A DNA stretch of 64,000 bases from Caproiciproducens faecalis (GCF_019448085.1 NZ_JAGFNZ010000005.1:62001-126000), one strand, 5' to 3'; shown: positions 17,552-26,556, counted from the stretch's first letter. The notes: generated from the letters alone by a model not told the origin. Translations and numbers: made by a program.

Positions 17552-18472
17552 ATGGGTTTATTCTCAAAGATAAAAGAGGGATTAAAAAAGACAAGGGATA
17601 AGATGAGCTCCTCTGTGGAGACCATGCTCCACTCTTTTACCTCCATTGACGAGTCGCTTTTTGAAGAACTGGAAGAGCTGCTTGTGATGGGCGACGTCGG
17701 CGTATCTACTGCGGAACATATCTGCGATGCGCTTCGCAAAAAAGTAAAGGAAAAGGGCGTTACCGACCCTGAAGCGATTTATGGAATGCTGCGTGAAACC
17801 GTAGCGGAAATGCTCCGCGGCGGCGAAGAGCTGAACATTTCCACCAAACCCTCCGTGATTCTGGTCATCGGCGTCAACGGCGTCGGCAAAACGACCACCA
17901 TCGGAAAAATCGCGTCCCGGTTAAAGGGCGAAGGGAAAAAAGTTGTGCTCGGCGCGGCGGATACTTTTCGCGCCGCCGCCGTGGAGCAGTTGGAGGTTTG
18001 GGCACAGCGTTCCGGCGCCGAGCTGGTGAAACAGCCGGAGGGCAGTGACCCCGCTTCCGTTGTCTATGATGCGGTTGCCGCCGCCAAAGCCAGAGGGGCG
18101 GACGTGGTGATCTGTGACACAGCCGGGCGGCTTCATAATAAAAAGAACCTGATGGACGAGCTTTCCAAAATCGGCCGCGTGATCGACCGGGAACTGCCGG
18201 ATGCGGACAAAGAAGTGCTGCTGGTGCTCGACGCCACTACCGGCCAGAACGCCGTGAATCAAGCGCGCGAATTCCAGAACGCTGCGGGGATCACTGGGAT
18301 TGTACTGACAAAGCTGGACGGTACCGCACGCGGAGGCGTGGTGCTTGCAATCCGCGAAAATCTGGGCATTCCGGTCAAATTCATCGGGGTAGGCGAGAAG
18401 GTAGACGACCTTCAGCCTTTTAACGCCGACGAATTTGCAGAAGCTTTATTTGCAAGGGAGAATCAGGAATGA
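17552..18472 (+). CDS. ftsY: Signal recognition particle receptor FtsY
   Basis: FtsY is the membrane-associated GTPase that docks the SRP-ribosome complex at SecYEG. The 306-residue protein consists essentially of the NG domain. It has the P-loop G-V-N-G-V-G-K-T-T at about residues 106-114, D-T-F-R-A-A-A-V-E-Q-L, the D-T-A-G-R G3 motif and T-K-L-D-G-T-A-R-G-G. The acidic A domain of the enteric protein is absent, as in most Firmicutes. It starts 16 bases after smc. Its stop overlaps the next gene by 4 bases. Confidence 0.97.
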   Translation: MGLFSKIKEGLKKTRDKMSSSVETMLHSFTSIDESLFEELEELLVMGDVGVSTAEHICDALRKKVKEKGVTDPEAIYGMLRETVAEMLRGGEELNISTKPSVILVIGVNGVGKTTTIGKIASRLKGEGKKVVLGAADTFRAAAVEQLEVWAQRSGAELVKQPEGSDPASVVYDAVAAAKARGADVVICDTAGRLHNKKNLMDELSKIGRVIDRELPDADKEVLLVLDATTGQNAVNQAREFQNAAGITGIVLTKLDGTARGGVVLAIRENLGIPVKFIGVGEKVDDLQPFNADEFAEALFARENQE

Positions 18473-19053
18473 AATTTGTCATGGCTACCCATAATCAAAA
18501 GAAGCTAGATGAGCTTGAACGGATATTAATGCCGCTTCACATCTCCGTTTCGGCGCCCTATTTGTTGGAAGTGGAGGAGACGGGCACTACTTTTGCAGAG
18601 AACGCGTTTCTCAAAGCGGATTCTGCTTGTCGGGAAACGGGACTGCCCGCCGTTGCGGACGACTCCGGTCTGATGGTGGACGCGCTAAACGGCGCTCCGG
18701 GCGTATATTCGGCCCGGTATGCCGGGGAGGACGCAACTGATCTTGACCGTATCCATAAGCTGCTGGATGCTCTAAAAGATGTTCCGGAGGAAAAACGCAC
18801 GGCGAAATTCGTCAGCGCAATCTGCTGTGTTTTCCCGGACGGAAGTCAGATTACCGCACAGGGTGAATGTGCGGGAACCATCGCATTCGCTCCCGAAGGA
18901 GAAGGCGGCTTCGGTTACGACCCGATATTTCTTGTAAACGGAAGATCCTTTGCTCAGCTGACCGCAGAGGAAAAGGATGAAATCAGCCATCGCGGCCGCG
19001 CGCTAAGGGCGTTCGCAGAAAAATTACAGCACAGGAAGGAACAAAACGGATGA
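18469..19053 (+). CDS. rdgB: Non-canonical purine NTP pyrophosphatase (RdgB/HAM1)
   Basis: Hydrolyses dITP, ITP and XTP to monophosphates, keeping deaminated purines out of DNA and RNA. The 194-residue protein starts with the nucleotide-binding A-T-H-N-Q-K-K pattern, then has F-A-E-N-A-F-L-K-A, the A-D-D-S-G-L metal site, the G-V-Y-S-A-R-Y-A-G segment and the G-F-G-Y-D-P-I-F signature; S-H-R-G-R-A closes the active site. The ATG overlaps the ftsY stop and the stop overlaps yhbY, so the three genes are tightly coupled. Confidence 0.95.
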   Translation: MKFVMATHNQKKLDELERILMPLHISVSAPYLLEVEETGTTFAENAFLKADSACRETGLPAVADDSGLMVDALNGAPGVYSARYAGEDATDLDRIHKLLDALKDVPEEKRTAKFVSAICCVFPDGSQITAQGECAGTIAFAPEGEGGFGYDPIFLVNGRSFAQLTAEEKDEISHRGRALRAFAEKLQHRKEQNG

Positions 19054-19352
19054 CCAGTAAACAACGCGCATTTCTTCGCTCCCTTGCACACGATATCGAT
19101 ACGATTTTAATGGTGGGAAAATCCGGAGTCGGCCCTGACGTTGTCAAGCAGGCGGACGACGCTTTGACCGCACGGGAGATTCTAAAGGGAAAAGTATTGG
19201 AAACCTCTCCCGTCTCCGTCAGGGAAACCGCCGAGCAGATAGCCGCAGAGACGGGCTCGGAAGTCGTACAGGTGATCGGTTCCAAATTTGTACTGTACCG
19301 CAGGAACGAAAAGGATCCGAAAATCGCTCTTCCCAAAGCAGCAAAAAAGTAA
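19050..19352 (+). CDS. yhbY: YhbY-type CRM-domain RNA-binding protein
   Basis: A 100-residue single CRM (CRS1-YhbY) domain protein that associates with pre-50S particles in other bacteria. Typical features are the N-terminal R-A-H/F-L-R-S-L-A-like helix, the V-G-K-S-G-V G-x-x-G loop and the I-G-S-K-F-V-L-Y-R strand near the end. It overlaps the pyrophosphatase by 4 bases and precedes nadD by 19 bases, an order common in Firmicutes (yhbY-nadD-yqeK-rsfS). Confidence 0.93.
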   Translation: MTSKQRAFLRSLAHDIDTILMVGKSGVGPDVVKQADDALTAREILKGKVLETSPVSVRETAEQIAAETGSEVVQVIGSKFVLYRRNEKDPKIALPKAAKK

Positions 19353-19371
19353 TATGATATAAGGTGGAAAT

Positions 19372-19983
19372 ATGCAGAAAATTGCCGTATTCGGCGGCAC
19401 CTTCAACCCCATCCACAACGGGCACATTCATCTGGCAAAGCAGTTTGCACAAAGGATCGGCGCCCAAAAGGTACTGCTGATTCCGACTTATCAACCGCCG
19501 CATAAACGCGCGCCGGATCTTGCCCCCGGGCAGGACAGGCTTGAGATGTGCCGGCTTGCGTGTGAAGAAAGTAATTTTGAAGTCAGTGACATGGAGCTGA
19601 GACGGGGGGGCAGCAGTTACACTGCGGACACCCTGCGGGAACTGAAAAAGACCAACCCGGATTCCGAACTTTACCTGATTACCGGGGAGGATATGTTCCT
19701 TACGCTGAAGCACTGGTATGAGGCGCAGACTATTTTCAGGCTGGCTGTTCTCTGTGCGGCTCCGCGCAGCAGCGACGGGCTTCAGCCTCTTTTGGACTAT
19801 GCGAAGATTCTGGAGAAGGAAGGGGCAAGAACCTTTATCCGGGATATTGAATATCTCCCAATTTCGTCAACAATGGTCCGCAATGCCGTTCGGGACGGAC
19901 AAAATATCGCAGATCTTGTTCCGCCGAAGGTTGCGGATTATATAGCGGAAAATAAGTTGTATTTGGAGCAGAAAAATGAATAA
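19372..19983 (+). CDS. nadD: Nicotinate-nucleotide adenylyltransferase
   Basis: Adenylylates nicotinate mononucleotide in NAD synthesis. The 203-residue protein has the nucleotidyltransferase signature G-G-T-F-N-P-I-H-N-G-H at residues 8-18 and the C-terminal I-S-S-T-M-V-R motif. The ATG follows an AAGGTGG site. Its last 8 bases overlap yqeK. Confidence 0.96.
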   Translation: MQKIAVFGGTFNPIHNGHIHLAKQFAQRIGAQKVLLIPTYQPPHKRAPDLAPGQDRLEMCRLACEESNFEVSDMELRRGGSSYTADTLRELKKTNPDSELYLITGEDMFLTLKHWYEAQTIFRLAVLCAAPRSSDGLQPLLDYAKILEKEGARTFIRDIEYLPISSTMVRNAVRDGQNIADLVPPKVADYIAENKLYLEQKNE

Positions 19984-20548
19984 AATCGATTATGAGGCGA
20001 TTATAAAGCCATTTCTCAGCCAAAAACGGTATTATCATTCCCTTTGTGTCCGTGACGCTGCGGTGCATCTCGCTAAAAAGTATGAGGTCAATGAGGAAAA
20101 AGCAGAGATTGCCGGAATTCTCCATGATATTATGAAGGATGTTCCGCCGGATGAACAACTGAAAATGATGATGCGCTACGATATCATCCTGACCGATGTG
20201 GAGCGCAGTGCGCAGAAGCTGTGGCATGCAATGCTCGGCGAGGCTTATCTTGAAAAGGAACTGAAAATTACAGACGCTGAAATTTTAAGTGCTGTAAGAT
20301 ATCACACAACAGGGCGGGCCAATATGACCCTGCTGGACAAAATCATCTTTATCGCGGACTTTATTTCCGCGGACCGCGACTACGACGGCGTAGAAGAGCT
20401 GCGTAAAGCCGCGGAGGTCAGTCTGGAAGAGGCAATCATAGAAGGAATGGTCTATACGATTCAGGATCTGGCAAAAGACTGCCGGGCGATCCATCCCGAC
20501 ACGATTTCCGCTTATAATGAGGCAGTTCTGAAAAATAAATTTAGGTAA
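19976..20548 (+). CDS. yqeK: YqeK, HD-domain diadenosine tetraphosphatase
   Basis: A 190-residue HD-domain hydrolase of the YqeK family, which splits diadenosine tetraphosphate symmetrically. The metal ligands are visible as H-S-L-C-V early, the paired H-D in G-I-L-H-D-I-M-K-D near residue 56, H-A-M-L-G-E and the later D in I-A-D-F-I-S. It lies between nadD and rsfS in the conserved block and overlaps nadD, so its ribosome-binding site is inside nadD. Confidence 0.93.
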   Translation: MNKIDYEAIIKPFLSQKRYYHSLCVRDAAVHLAKKYEVNEEKAEIAGILHDIMKDVPPDEQLKMMMRYDIILTDVERSAQKLWHAMLGEAYLEKELKITDAEILSAVRYHTTGRANMTLLDKIIFIADFISADRDYDGVEELRKAAEVSLEEAIIEGMVYTIQDLAKDCRAIHPDTISAYNEAVLKNKFR

Positions 20549-20565
20549 AAGAAAGGTTGTTGAGT

Positions 20566-20922
20566 ATGACGTCGCTGGAACTGGCAAAGGAAACTGCTAA
20601 AATTTTAGATGTAAAGAAAGCCATGGACTTAAAGGTCATCGGCATTAAAGATATTTCTGTCATTGCGGATTATTTTATTTTTTCAACCGGTACCAGCAGC
20701 ACCCATGTCAAGTCGCTTGCGGAAGAAGTTGAATTCCAATTAAAGCAGCTTGGTGTCAGCCCGGAGCATGTTGACGGCTACCGTTCCAACTCCTGGGTGC
20801 TTCTGGACTACGGCAATATCATGGTTCATATTTTTACGGCGGACGCGCGCGAATTTTACAATCTTGACCGCCTGTGGCAGGACGGCGAACAAGTCGATAT
20901 TTCTGATATTGTAAAAGATTAA
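20566..20922 (+). CDS. rsfS: Ribosomal silencing factor RsfS
   Basis: RsfS binds L14 on the 50S subunit and blocks joining to 30S during starvation. The protein of about 118 residues shows the DUF143 core: D-K/A-K-D-I/L-K-V-I-G-like start, the D-Y-F-I-F-S-T-G-T-S motif, and W-V-L-L-D-Y-G-N-I-M-V-H-I-F near the end. The ATG at 20566 is preferred, with GAAAGG about 9 bases upstream; a TTG at 20557 is also in frame. It sits in the usual place between yqeK and leuS. Confidence 0.95.
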   Translation: MTSLELAKETAKILDVKKAMDLKVIGIKDISVIADYFIFSTGTSSTHVKSLAEEVEFQLKQLGVSPEHVDGYRSNSWVLLDYGNIMVHIFTADAREFYNLDRLWQDGEQVDISDIVKD

Positions 20923-20946
20923 TCAAAATATAGGAGCGAAGGAAAG

Positions 20947-23355
20947 ATGAAATACGATCACAAGTCTATTGAGAAAAAATGGCAGGATAAATGGGAAGAA
21001 GCCGGTGTTTTCCATGCCTCCAACGCCAACAGCAAGCCAAAATACTATGCGCTGATAGAGTTCCCCTATCCGTCGGGGCAGGGGCTTCACGTCGGCCATC
21101 CGCGCTCCTACACGGCAATTGATATTGTAGCGCGAAAGCGCCGCCTTCAGGGCTACAACGTCCTGTATCCCATCGGCTGGGACGCGTTTGGCCTGCCGAC
21201 AGAAAATTTCGCCATCAAAAATCATGTGCATCCGGCGGAAGTGACAAAGAAAAATATCGCGCGGTTTAAGCAGCAGCTTCAGTCTCTTGGGATCTCGTTT
21301 GACTGGTCGCGTGAAATCAACACCACCGATCCGGACTATTACAAGTGGACACAGTGGATTTTTCTTCAGCTGTTCAAACACGGCCTTGCCTATAAGAAGG
21401 AAATGGCCGTCAACTGGTGCACTTCCTGCAAATGCGTGCTGGCCAACGAAGAAGTCGTCAACGGCGTCTGCGAGCGGTGCGGCAGCGAAGTCGTGCGCAA
21501 GGTGAAATCCCAGTGGATGCTCAAAATCACCGAGTACGCCCAGCGCCTGATCGACGACCTTGACCTTGTCGACTACCCGGACCGCGTCAAGGCGCAGCAG
21601 AAAAACTGGATCGGCCGTTCCACGGGTGCTGAGGTAGATTTTACCGCCACAACGGGCGACAAACTCACCGTTTATACCACCCGGCCGGATACGCTTTACG
21701 GCGCGACTTACATGGTTGTTTCCCCGGAGCATCCCATGATTGAAAAATGGGCGGATAAGCTGAAAAATATTGACGAGGTGCGCGCATATCAGGCGGAGGC
21801 CGCCAGAAAGTCCGATTTTGAACGCACAGAGGTTGCCAAGGATAAAACCGGCGTCCGTCTGGACGGCGTAGCCGCGGTCAACCCGGTCAACGGAAAAGAA
21901 ATTCCGATTTTCATTTCCGATTATGTCCTTGTTTCTTACGGCACGGGCGCCATTATGGCTGTTCCGGCACACGATACCCGTGACTGGGAATTCGCTAAAA
22001 AATTCGATCTGCCGATTATAGAAGTGGTTAAGGGCGGAGACGTGGAAAAAGAGGCCTTTACCGACTGTGCCACCGGAATCATGGTGAACTCCGGAATTCT
22101 GGACGGCCTGACCGTGGAAGAAGCCAAAAAGAAAATTACTGAGTACTTATCGGAAAAGGGACTGGGACATCCCAAGGTGAACTTCAAACTCCGCGACTGG
22201 GTGTTTTCTCGCCAGCGCTATTGGGGCGAACCCATCCCGATTGTATACTGCGAAAAATGCGGTTATGTTCCGCTGCCGGAAAGCGAGCTTCCGCTTAGGT
22301 TGCCGGATGTAAAATCCTACGAGCCGACCGACAACGGCGAATCTCCGCTGGCGCACATGACGGACTGGGTGATGACTACCTGCCCGCACTGCGGCGGAAA
22401 AGCCAAGCGCGAAACGGATACCATGCCCCAGTGGGCCGGTTCCTCCTGGTACTTCCTGCGCTATATCGATCCTCATAACAATGAGGCGCTTGCCAGTGAA
22501 GAAGCCCTGAAATACTGGACGCCTGTCGACTGGTACAACGGCGGTATGGAGCATACGACACTCCATCTGCTCTACAGCCGTTTTTGGCATAAATTCCTTT
22601 ATGATATTAAGGTGGTTCCCACTCCGGAGCCGTACGCCAAGCGCACCAGCCACGGTATGATTCTGGGCGAAAACGGCGAGAAAATGAGCAAATCTCGCGG
22701 CAATGTCGTCAACCCCGATGAAATTGTCAACGAATACGGTGCGGACACCATGCGCCTTTACGAGATGTTTATCGGCGACTTTGAGAAGGCCGCCCCGTGG
22801 AGTTCCGCCGGCATCAAGGGCTGCCGCCGCTTTATAGAGCGCTACTGGAACCTGCAGAATGTTCTGTGTGAGGACAAGGGTGTCCGAAAGAGCCTTGAAA
22901 TTTCCTTCAATAAGGCGATTAAAAAAGTCGGCGAGGATATTGAAGCGCTCAAATTCAACACTGCCATTGCCACACTGATGGCGCTGATGAATGATATTGC
23001 AGACGCAGGCACCATTACAAAAGACGAACTCAAAATTTTCACCGTTCTGCTCAATCCGTTTGCGCCACATGTTACGGAAGAAATGTGGGCACTGATGAAA
23101 TTTGACGGCGCGATGGCCTGCCAGCAGGCGTGGCCGGAATACAACGAGGCGAAATGCACCGAGGATACCATTGAAATTGTTGTTCAGGTCAACGGAAAAG
23201 TACGCGCGCGTCTGAGCGTTGCGGCGGATATCGCCAAAGACGCGGCAATTGCGGCAGCGAAAGCCGACGAAAAGATTGCCGCCGAGCTCAGCGGGAAAAC
23301 CGTTGTCAAAGAGGTCTACGTCCCCGGAAAACTGGTCAATATCGTCGTAAAATAA
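20947..23355 (+). CDS. leuS: Leucyl-tRNA synthetase
   Basis: Class I aminoacyl-tRNA synthetase charging tRNA-Leu. The 802-residue protein has the HIGH variant H-V-G-H at residues 48-51, a zinc-binding C-T-S-C-K-C...C-E-R-C group, the CP1 editing domain with T-T-R-P-D-T and [13 protein letters not shown], and K-M-S-K-S at about 579-583. No T-box leader precedes it: rsfS ends only 24 bases upstream, so it depends on operon transcription. A strong terminator follows. Confidence 0.98.
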   Translation: MKYDHKSIEKKWQDKWEEAGVFHASNANSKPKYYALIEFPYPSGQGLHVGHPRSYTAIDIVARKRRLQGYNVLYPIGWDAFGLPTENFAIKNHVHPAEVTKKNIARFKQQLQSLGISFDWSREINTTDPDYYKWTQWIFLQLFKHGLAYKKEMAVNWCTSCKCVLANEEVVNGVCERCGSEVVRKVKSQWMLKITEYAQRLIDDLDLVDYPDRVKAQQKNWIGRSTGAEVDFTATTGDKLTVYTTRPDTLYGATYMVVSPEHPMIEKWADKLKNIDEVRAYQAEAARKSDFERTEVAKDKTGVRLDGVAAVNPVNGKEIPIFISDYVLVSYGTGAIMAVPAHDTRDWEFAKKFDLPIIEVVKGGDVEKEAFTDCATGIMVNSGILDGLTVEEAKKKITEYLSEKGLGHPKVNFKLRDWVFSRQRYWGEPIPIVYCEKCGYVPLPESELPLRLPDVKSYEPTDNGESPLAHMTDWVMTTCPHCGGKAKRETDTMPQWAGSSWYFLRYIDPHNNEALASEEALKYWTPVDWYNGGMEHTTLHLLYSRFWHKFLYDIKVVPTPEPYAKRTSHGMILGENGEKMSKSRGNVVNPDEIVNEYGADTMRLYEMFIGDFEKAAPWSSAGIKGCRRFIERYWNLQNVLCEDKGVRKSLEISFNKAIKKVGEDIEALKFNTAIATLMALMNDIADAGTITKDELKIFTVLLNPFAPHVTEEMWALMKFDGAMACQQAWPEYNEAKCTEDTIEIVVQVNGKVRARLSVAADIAKDAAIAAAKADEKIAAELSGKTVVKEVYVPGKLVNIVVK

Positions 23356-23370
23356 TTTAATGAAATCAGC

Positions 23371-23411
23371 AAACGGCACCGGTAAAACCGGTGCCGTTTA
23401 TTTGTTTGTTT
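23371..23411 (+). terminator. Intrinsic terminator after leuS
   Basis: A perfect 13-base-pair stem (AAACGGCACCGGT with its complement), 3-base loop and a T-rich tail. It ends the long housekeeping run. Confidence 0.93.
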
Positions 23412-23677
23412 TACTATTTGTTCTGGAACAGAAATGGCATACTGTATAAAAAACCAAGAAACGATTTATACAACATCACAAATTTTAAAAAGCTTGGGAA
23501 AAACTGTAACAAAACGCGGTTTGAATCGTTATATCTATAGGAAAGAAAGCTGGCTTTCGTTATTTACTGTGTTCATTGTGTCGGATTTTCAGAGGGATAG
23601 CCGATCGGCATGAGATGTGCGGGCAATCATACATTGTGTTGGCAATACCGGATTAAGCAAGAGAAAGGTCGATAGAG
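23412..23677 (+). other. Intergenic stretch after leuS
   Basis: About 270 AT-rich bases between the leuS terminator and the next gene. I see no RNA gene. A 59-residue reading frame at 23434-23613 lacks a good ribosome-binding site and is not called. The promoter of the downstream membrane protein must lie here, but no clear -35/-10 pair stands out. Confidence 0.5.
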
Positions 23678-24172
23678 TTGCAGAAGCTTTTAAAACAGAG
23701 GAATGCATCCGGTGAAAATAATCCATCCGCTCTGGTACCGTTTGTATTGTTTGGGGTCGTGATGTTCAGTGTCAATATCATCCAATATAGTTATCGGTTT
23801 TATTCGCGTCAGGTATTTTTGGCACTTTTGTCTCTCCAAGAGCAAAACATTAAATCGCCGGAGTTGGACAATCTTTGGAAGACAATCAGCCATGCGGCAA
23901 CGATGACTGAGATTATTTACTACATTACCGGAATTGCTTTCTTTATCTGGATAGGATATCAGTTGGTCAAATCTAGAATCTCAATTCAACAAGTGCTGTT
24001 ATGTACTGTCCTTATGTATGCTCTTTCCATTGCCATTTTTTTGCCGCTCCAAATCAGTCATCAGGAAGGGAATCTGCTGGCTCCTGTGTTAATTTCTTTT
24101 GCATTCTCTTTATTGCAAATATTTTTTGCATGGATAAGACACAGAAAATGCCGGACATTGTCCGGGAACTAA
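23678..24172 (+). CDS. Hypothetical four-helix membrane protein
   Basis: I do not recognise this 164-residue protein. It has about four hydrophobic segments, near residues 20-38, 77-95, 103-121 and 134-152, with basic ends, so it is an integral membrane protein. The region between the first and second helices (about residues 39-75) is polar. The TTG start follows an AGAAAGG site by 9 bases. It stands alone between two strong terminators and is visibly more AT-rich than leuS, with more AAA/ATT codons, which suggests an accessory gene. No enzymatic motif is visible. Confidence 0.65.
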   Translation: MQKLLKQRNASGENNPSALVPFVLFGVVMFSVNIIQYSYRFYSRQVFLALLSLQEQNIKSPELDNLWKTISHAATMTEIIYYITGIAFFIWIGYQLVKSRISIQQVLLCTVLMYALSIAIFLPLQISHQEGNLLAPVLISFAFSLLQIFFAWIRHRKCRTLSGN

Positions 24173-24182
24173 AAATTAGACA

Positions 24183-24226
24183 AGGGGCTGTTGCAAATTC
24201 TTTTGCAACAGCCCCTAAACATTTTT
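24183..24226. terminator. Bidirectional terminator between convergent genes
   Basis: A perfect 15-base-pair stem (AGGGGCTGTTGCAAA with its complement) and a 4-base loop. T-runs follow on both strands, so it can end the plus-strand membrane protein gene and the minus-strand trio. It begins 11 bases after the stop codon of the former. Confidence 0.92.
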
Positions 24227-24380
24227 ATGAGGATGGATATCTGCCTTTCTTTCTTATCATCCAGACACGAATCTGAGGAAAGTGGAAGATTCGGGAACCC
24301 AGCCATCTCAGCAGGCGCGAATATAGAATTCCCAAAAACAACAGAACTGCAATGAGCTTGAACGCAGCCCAAACGTTCAT
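24225..24380 (-). CDS. Small single-helix membrane protein (51 residues)
   Basis: A short reading frame easily missed by length cut-offs. It begins M-N-V-W-A-A-F-K-L-I-A-V-L-L-F-L-G, giving one transmembrane helix at about residues 6-21. A strongly basic, aromatic cytoplasmic-type tail follows (R-W-L-G-S-R, R-V-W-M-I-R-K-K-G-R-Y). The ATG is preceded by AAGGAAGGA about 6 bases upstream, and the stop abuts a strong terminator. It lies 24 bases after the DUF1294 gene on the same strand, so it looks like the last gene of a three-gene operon. No function is assigned. Confidence 0.55.
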   Translation of the reverse strand: MNVWAAFKLIAVLLFLGILYSRLLRWLGSRIFHFPQIRVWMIRKKGRYPSS

Positions 24381-24404
24381 ACGAAATCCTTCCTTCAAAC
24401 AGCT

Positions 24405-24677
24405 TCACCTGAAAAACAGGTAATATACAAAACAAACCTGCAGCGTGATAATCATGGGAATGCCGAGCATAAATTTTTTATGCTGGGTTTTATGACGGAT
24501 TGCGTACATGGTGAGCAGCATGGCGGGGGATCCGCCGAGTGCCGCAATTAGGAGCAGCGTGTTTTCCGGAATGCGCCAGCGGTGCTTTTTGGCGTTGTGT
24601 TTATCCATCACGGTTGTGATGATCGCAATAAAATTAATAATAATTAAGTACCAAATCCAATATATATAACTAGGCAT
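24405..24677 (-). CDS. DUF1294 family membrane protein
   Basis: A 90-residue membrane protein matching the DUF1294 pattern: a first helix (Y-L-I-I-I-N-F-I-A-I), the conserved D-K-x-x-A-K-K-x-x-W-R-I-P-E segment (residues 25-38), a second helix, the G-G-S-P-A-M-L-L motif and the M-Y-x-x-R-H-K-T-x-H-K-K-F stretch, then a last helix. The family is widespread but of unknown function. AGGAGGAG lies 6 bases before the ATG. It is downstream of the zinc-ribbon gene, with 13 bases between them. Confidence 0.85.
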   Translation of the reverse strand: MPSYIYWIWYLIIINFIAIITTVMDKHNAKKHRWRIPENTLLLIAALGGSPAMLLTMYAIRHKTQHKKFMLGIPMIITLQVCFVYYLFFR

Positions 24678-24690
24678 GTCTTACTCCTCC

Positions 24691-25059
24691 TCACATCAGC
24701 CGGGTGCCACAGTTTGGGCAGTACCTGCTGTTGGGATCAACCGCACACCCGCAGCTCGGACAGGTTTTGCGGCTGGCTCCCTGTACGACATACATTTTAT
24801 CCGGATTGATTTCCGTCATGGGGTCCTTCTCAATTTTCCGACCCTCATCCTTTGCCAGTTCGTACACCGCGCCGCAGCTTGGACAGGTCACAAAGTATCT
24901 TTTTCCGAAGCGGAAAAGGGGAATAAAGAAAAGCGTGAATTGCTGGAATGTACAGGTAACTGCCGCCATTGCACCCCCGCCGGAGCAGCAGGGAAAGTAA
25001 CCGCATCTCCGTAAGCCAAGGTCGTGTGCGCCGCTGGCTATTCCGACAATGAAGAACAT
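24691..25059 (-). CDS. Zinc-ribbon protein
   Basis: A 122-residue protein with two zinc-ribbon elements. One has the pair C-P-S-C after about residue 60, the other is at the C-terminus with C-P-S-C-G-C and C-P-N-C-G (zinc-ribbon double-CxxC type). The N-terminal part has a hydrophobic stretch rich in Phe and two extra Cys pairs (R-C-G-Y-F-P-C-C) whose role is unclear; it may be membrane-associated. The ATG at 25059 is preferred over a TTG at 25074 because a G-rich ribosome-binding site lies between them. A consensus promoter precedes it. Function unknown. Confidence 0.72.
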   Translation of the reverse strand: MFFIVGIASGAHDLGLRRCGYFPCCSGGGAMAAVTCTFQQFTLFFIPLFRFGKRYFVTCPSCGAVYELAKDEGRKIEKDPMTEINPDKMYVVQGASRKTCPSCGCAVDPNSRYCPNCGTRLM

Positions 25060-25094
25060 CACACCGCCCCCCAAAAATGAATTTATTAAATTGT

Positions 25095-25123
25095 ATCGTA
25101 CACTATTCGGACGGGTCTGTCAA
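25095..25123 (-). promoter_or_regulatory. Promoter of the zinc-ribbon/DUF1294 operon
   Basis: Read on the minus strand, TTGACA, a 17-base spacer and TACGAT, placed about 36 bases before the zinc-ribbon start codon. Confidence 0.75.
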
Positions 25124-25174
25124 ATATGTCACAAAATTACGGAATTATGACAAAAGGAAAGGAAGGGTCTCTCT

Positions 25175-26458
25175 ATGGTGATTAAGCTTTTTGACAGGCA
25201 CAGTATTTTTATCTGCGCCTGTATTCTGGCGGGAGTGATTGCTGTTACAATGTTGATAAACATTGCGCATAGCCGACCCGGTGAACAGCCGGTTTCATCA
25301 ACGCAGGAAAATTCAGCTCCAACAGCCGCTTCCGTACCGGCTTCTGTCGGTGCCGCCGTTCCTGCTTCTTCCAATGAAATGCGGGCGGTGTGGGTACCGT
25401 ATATGAATCTGAATATGAGCGGGGAAGAGGACAAGAGTGAAAAAGCGTTTCAAAAGAAGTTTGACGCGATTGTTGCCGGGGCGAAGCAGTACGGGATGAA
25501 TACTCTGATTGTGCAGGTACGTCCTTTTGGAGACGCCCTTTACAAATCCGCCTATTTTCCGTGGAGTCATCTTGTGGGCGGAACCCAGGGAGTGAACCCC
25601 GGGTATGACCCGCTTGCCTATATGGTTACGGCCACTCACAAGGCGGGGCTGAAGCTTCACGCGTGGGTGAATCCGCTGCGTATTCAGGTGTCCGGAACAC
25701 CGTCCATTCTGGCGCAGGGCAATCTTTATAATACATGGAAAAGTGATGCTTCCAAAGCGGGCTGGGTCGTGGACAGCAACGGCGGTAAATACTATAATCC
25801 CGCTTATGCGCAGGTACGCAAACTGATTGCGGACGGAGCGAAAGAAATCGCACAGAATTATGACGTTGACGGCATTCAGTTCGATGATTATTTTTATCCG
25901 ACGCAGGATGGAGCATTTGATAAAAGTGCCTATGATGCATACTGCGCCTCCGCCTCTAAAAACGGTACGCCGCTCAGCCTGCTGGAATGGCGGTGCGGCA
26001 ACGTTAACGCAATGGTTTCCCAGGTCTACAGCGAGGTTAAGTCAGTAAAACCGAATCTGCCGTTCGGCATCGCACCTCAGGGCAATGTGCAGAACGATAA
26101 GAATATGGGTGCCGACGTTGCCTCCTGGTGCAGCGCGCGGGGCTACGTCGATTATATCTGTCCGCAGCTGTACGTCAACTTTGAAAATCCCGTTCTTCCG
26201 TTTGACACCGCCGCCCAAAGCTGGCGCAAGCTGGTGGTCAACACAAACGTAAAGTTTTATCTGGGTCTTGCCGTTTACAAAAGTGGCTCCGACGCAGACA
26301 GCGGCACCTGGAAAAAATCGAACAATATCCTTGCGCAGCAGGTGGAGGTCGGGCGCAAAAGCTCCTGCGACGGGTTTATGTTTTATTCCTGGGACTATCT
26401 GAACAATGCACAGACAAAAGAGGAGGTACAGAATGTGATGAAGGTGCTGAATTCATGA
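25175..26458 (+). CDS. Secreted or membrane-anchored GHL10 (DUF187) glycosidase-like protein
   Basis: A 427-residue protein with an N-terminal membrane segment (about residues 10-32, possibly an uncleaved signal), a low-complexity Ala/Ser/Pro linker to about 65, and then the GHL10 (YngK-like) domain. That domain opens with M-R-A-V-W-V-P-Y-M-N-L-N and includes N-T-L-I-V-Q-V-R-P-F-G-D-A-L-Y, H-A-W-V-N-P-L-R, D-G-I-Q-F-D-D-Y-F-Y-P and the late C-P-Q-L-Y-V-N-F. The Asp pair in Q-F-D-D-Y-F is the likely catalytic site by comparison with the family. Members are thought to act on wall or exported polysaccharides; the substrate is unknown. It is transcribed alone and ends at a terminator. Confidence 0.88.
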   Translation: MVIKLFDRHSIFICACILAGVIAVTMLINIAHSRPGEQPVSSTQENSAPTAASVPASVGAAVPASSNEMRAVWVPYMNLNMSGEEDKSEKAFQKKFDAIVAGAKQYGMNTLIVQVRPFGDALYKSAYFPWSHLVGGTQGVNPGYDPLAYMVTATHKAGLKLHAWVNPLRIQVSGTPSILAQGNLYNTWKSDASKAGWVVDSNGGKYYNPAYAQVRKLIADGAKEIAQNYDVDGIQFDDYFYPTQDGAFDKSAYDAYCASASKNGTPLSLLEWRCGNVNAMVSQVYSEVKSVKPNLPFGIAPQGNVQNDKNMGADVASWCSARGYVDYICPQLYVNFENPVLPFDTAAQSWRKLVVNTNVKFYLGLAVYKSGSDADSGTWKKSNNILAQQVEVGRKSSCDGFMFYSWDYLNNAQTKEEVQNVMKVLNS

Positions 26459-26499
26459 CATTCGCCTGTTCCCTCCAAAAATACAACTAGATAAAAAGG

Positions 26500-26545
26500 A
26501 AGCGCTTTGAAACGGTTTTTGCAGCCGTTCAAAGCGCTTTTTCTG
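26500..26545. terminator. Terminator between convergent genes
   Basis: AAGCGCTTTGAA pairs with TTCAAAGCGCTT, extended by CGG/CCG around a loop, with T-runs. It serves the GHL10 gene and may act in reverse for mtaB. Confidence 0.9.
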
Positions 26546-26556
26546 TTATTATCCGC

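Noticed and set aside
20923-20946. T-box leader before leuS
   Set aside because: Only 24 bases separate rsfS and leuS, far too short for a T-box.
20923-21972. 349-codon open frame opposite the start of leuS
   Set aside because: Antisense shadow, same reason.
22147-23379. 410-codon open frame opposite leuS
   Set aside because: Antisense shadow of leuS with no start site or domain support.
23434-23613. 59-residue plus-strand frame after leuS
   Set aside because: Weak upstream site, no recognisable pattern, and it ends inside the leader of the next gene.
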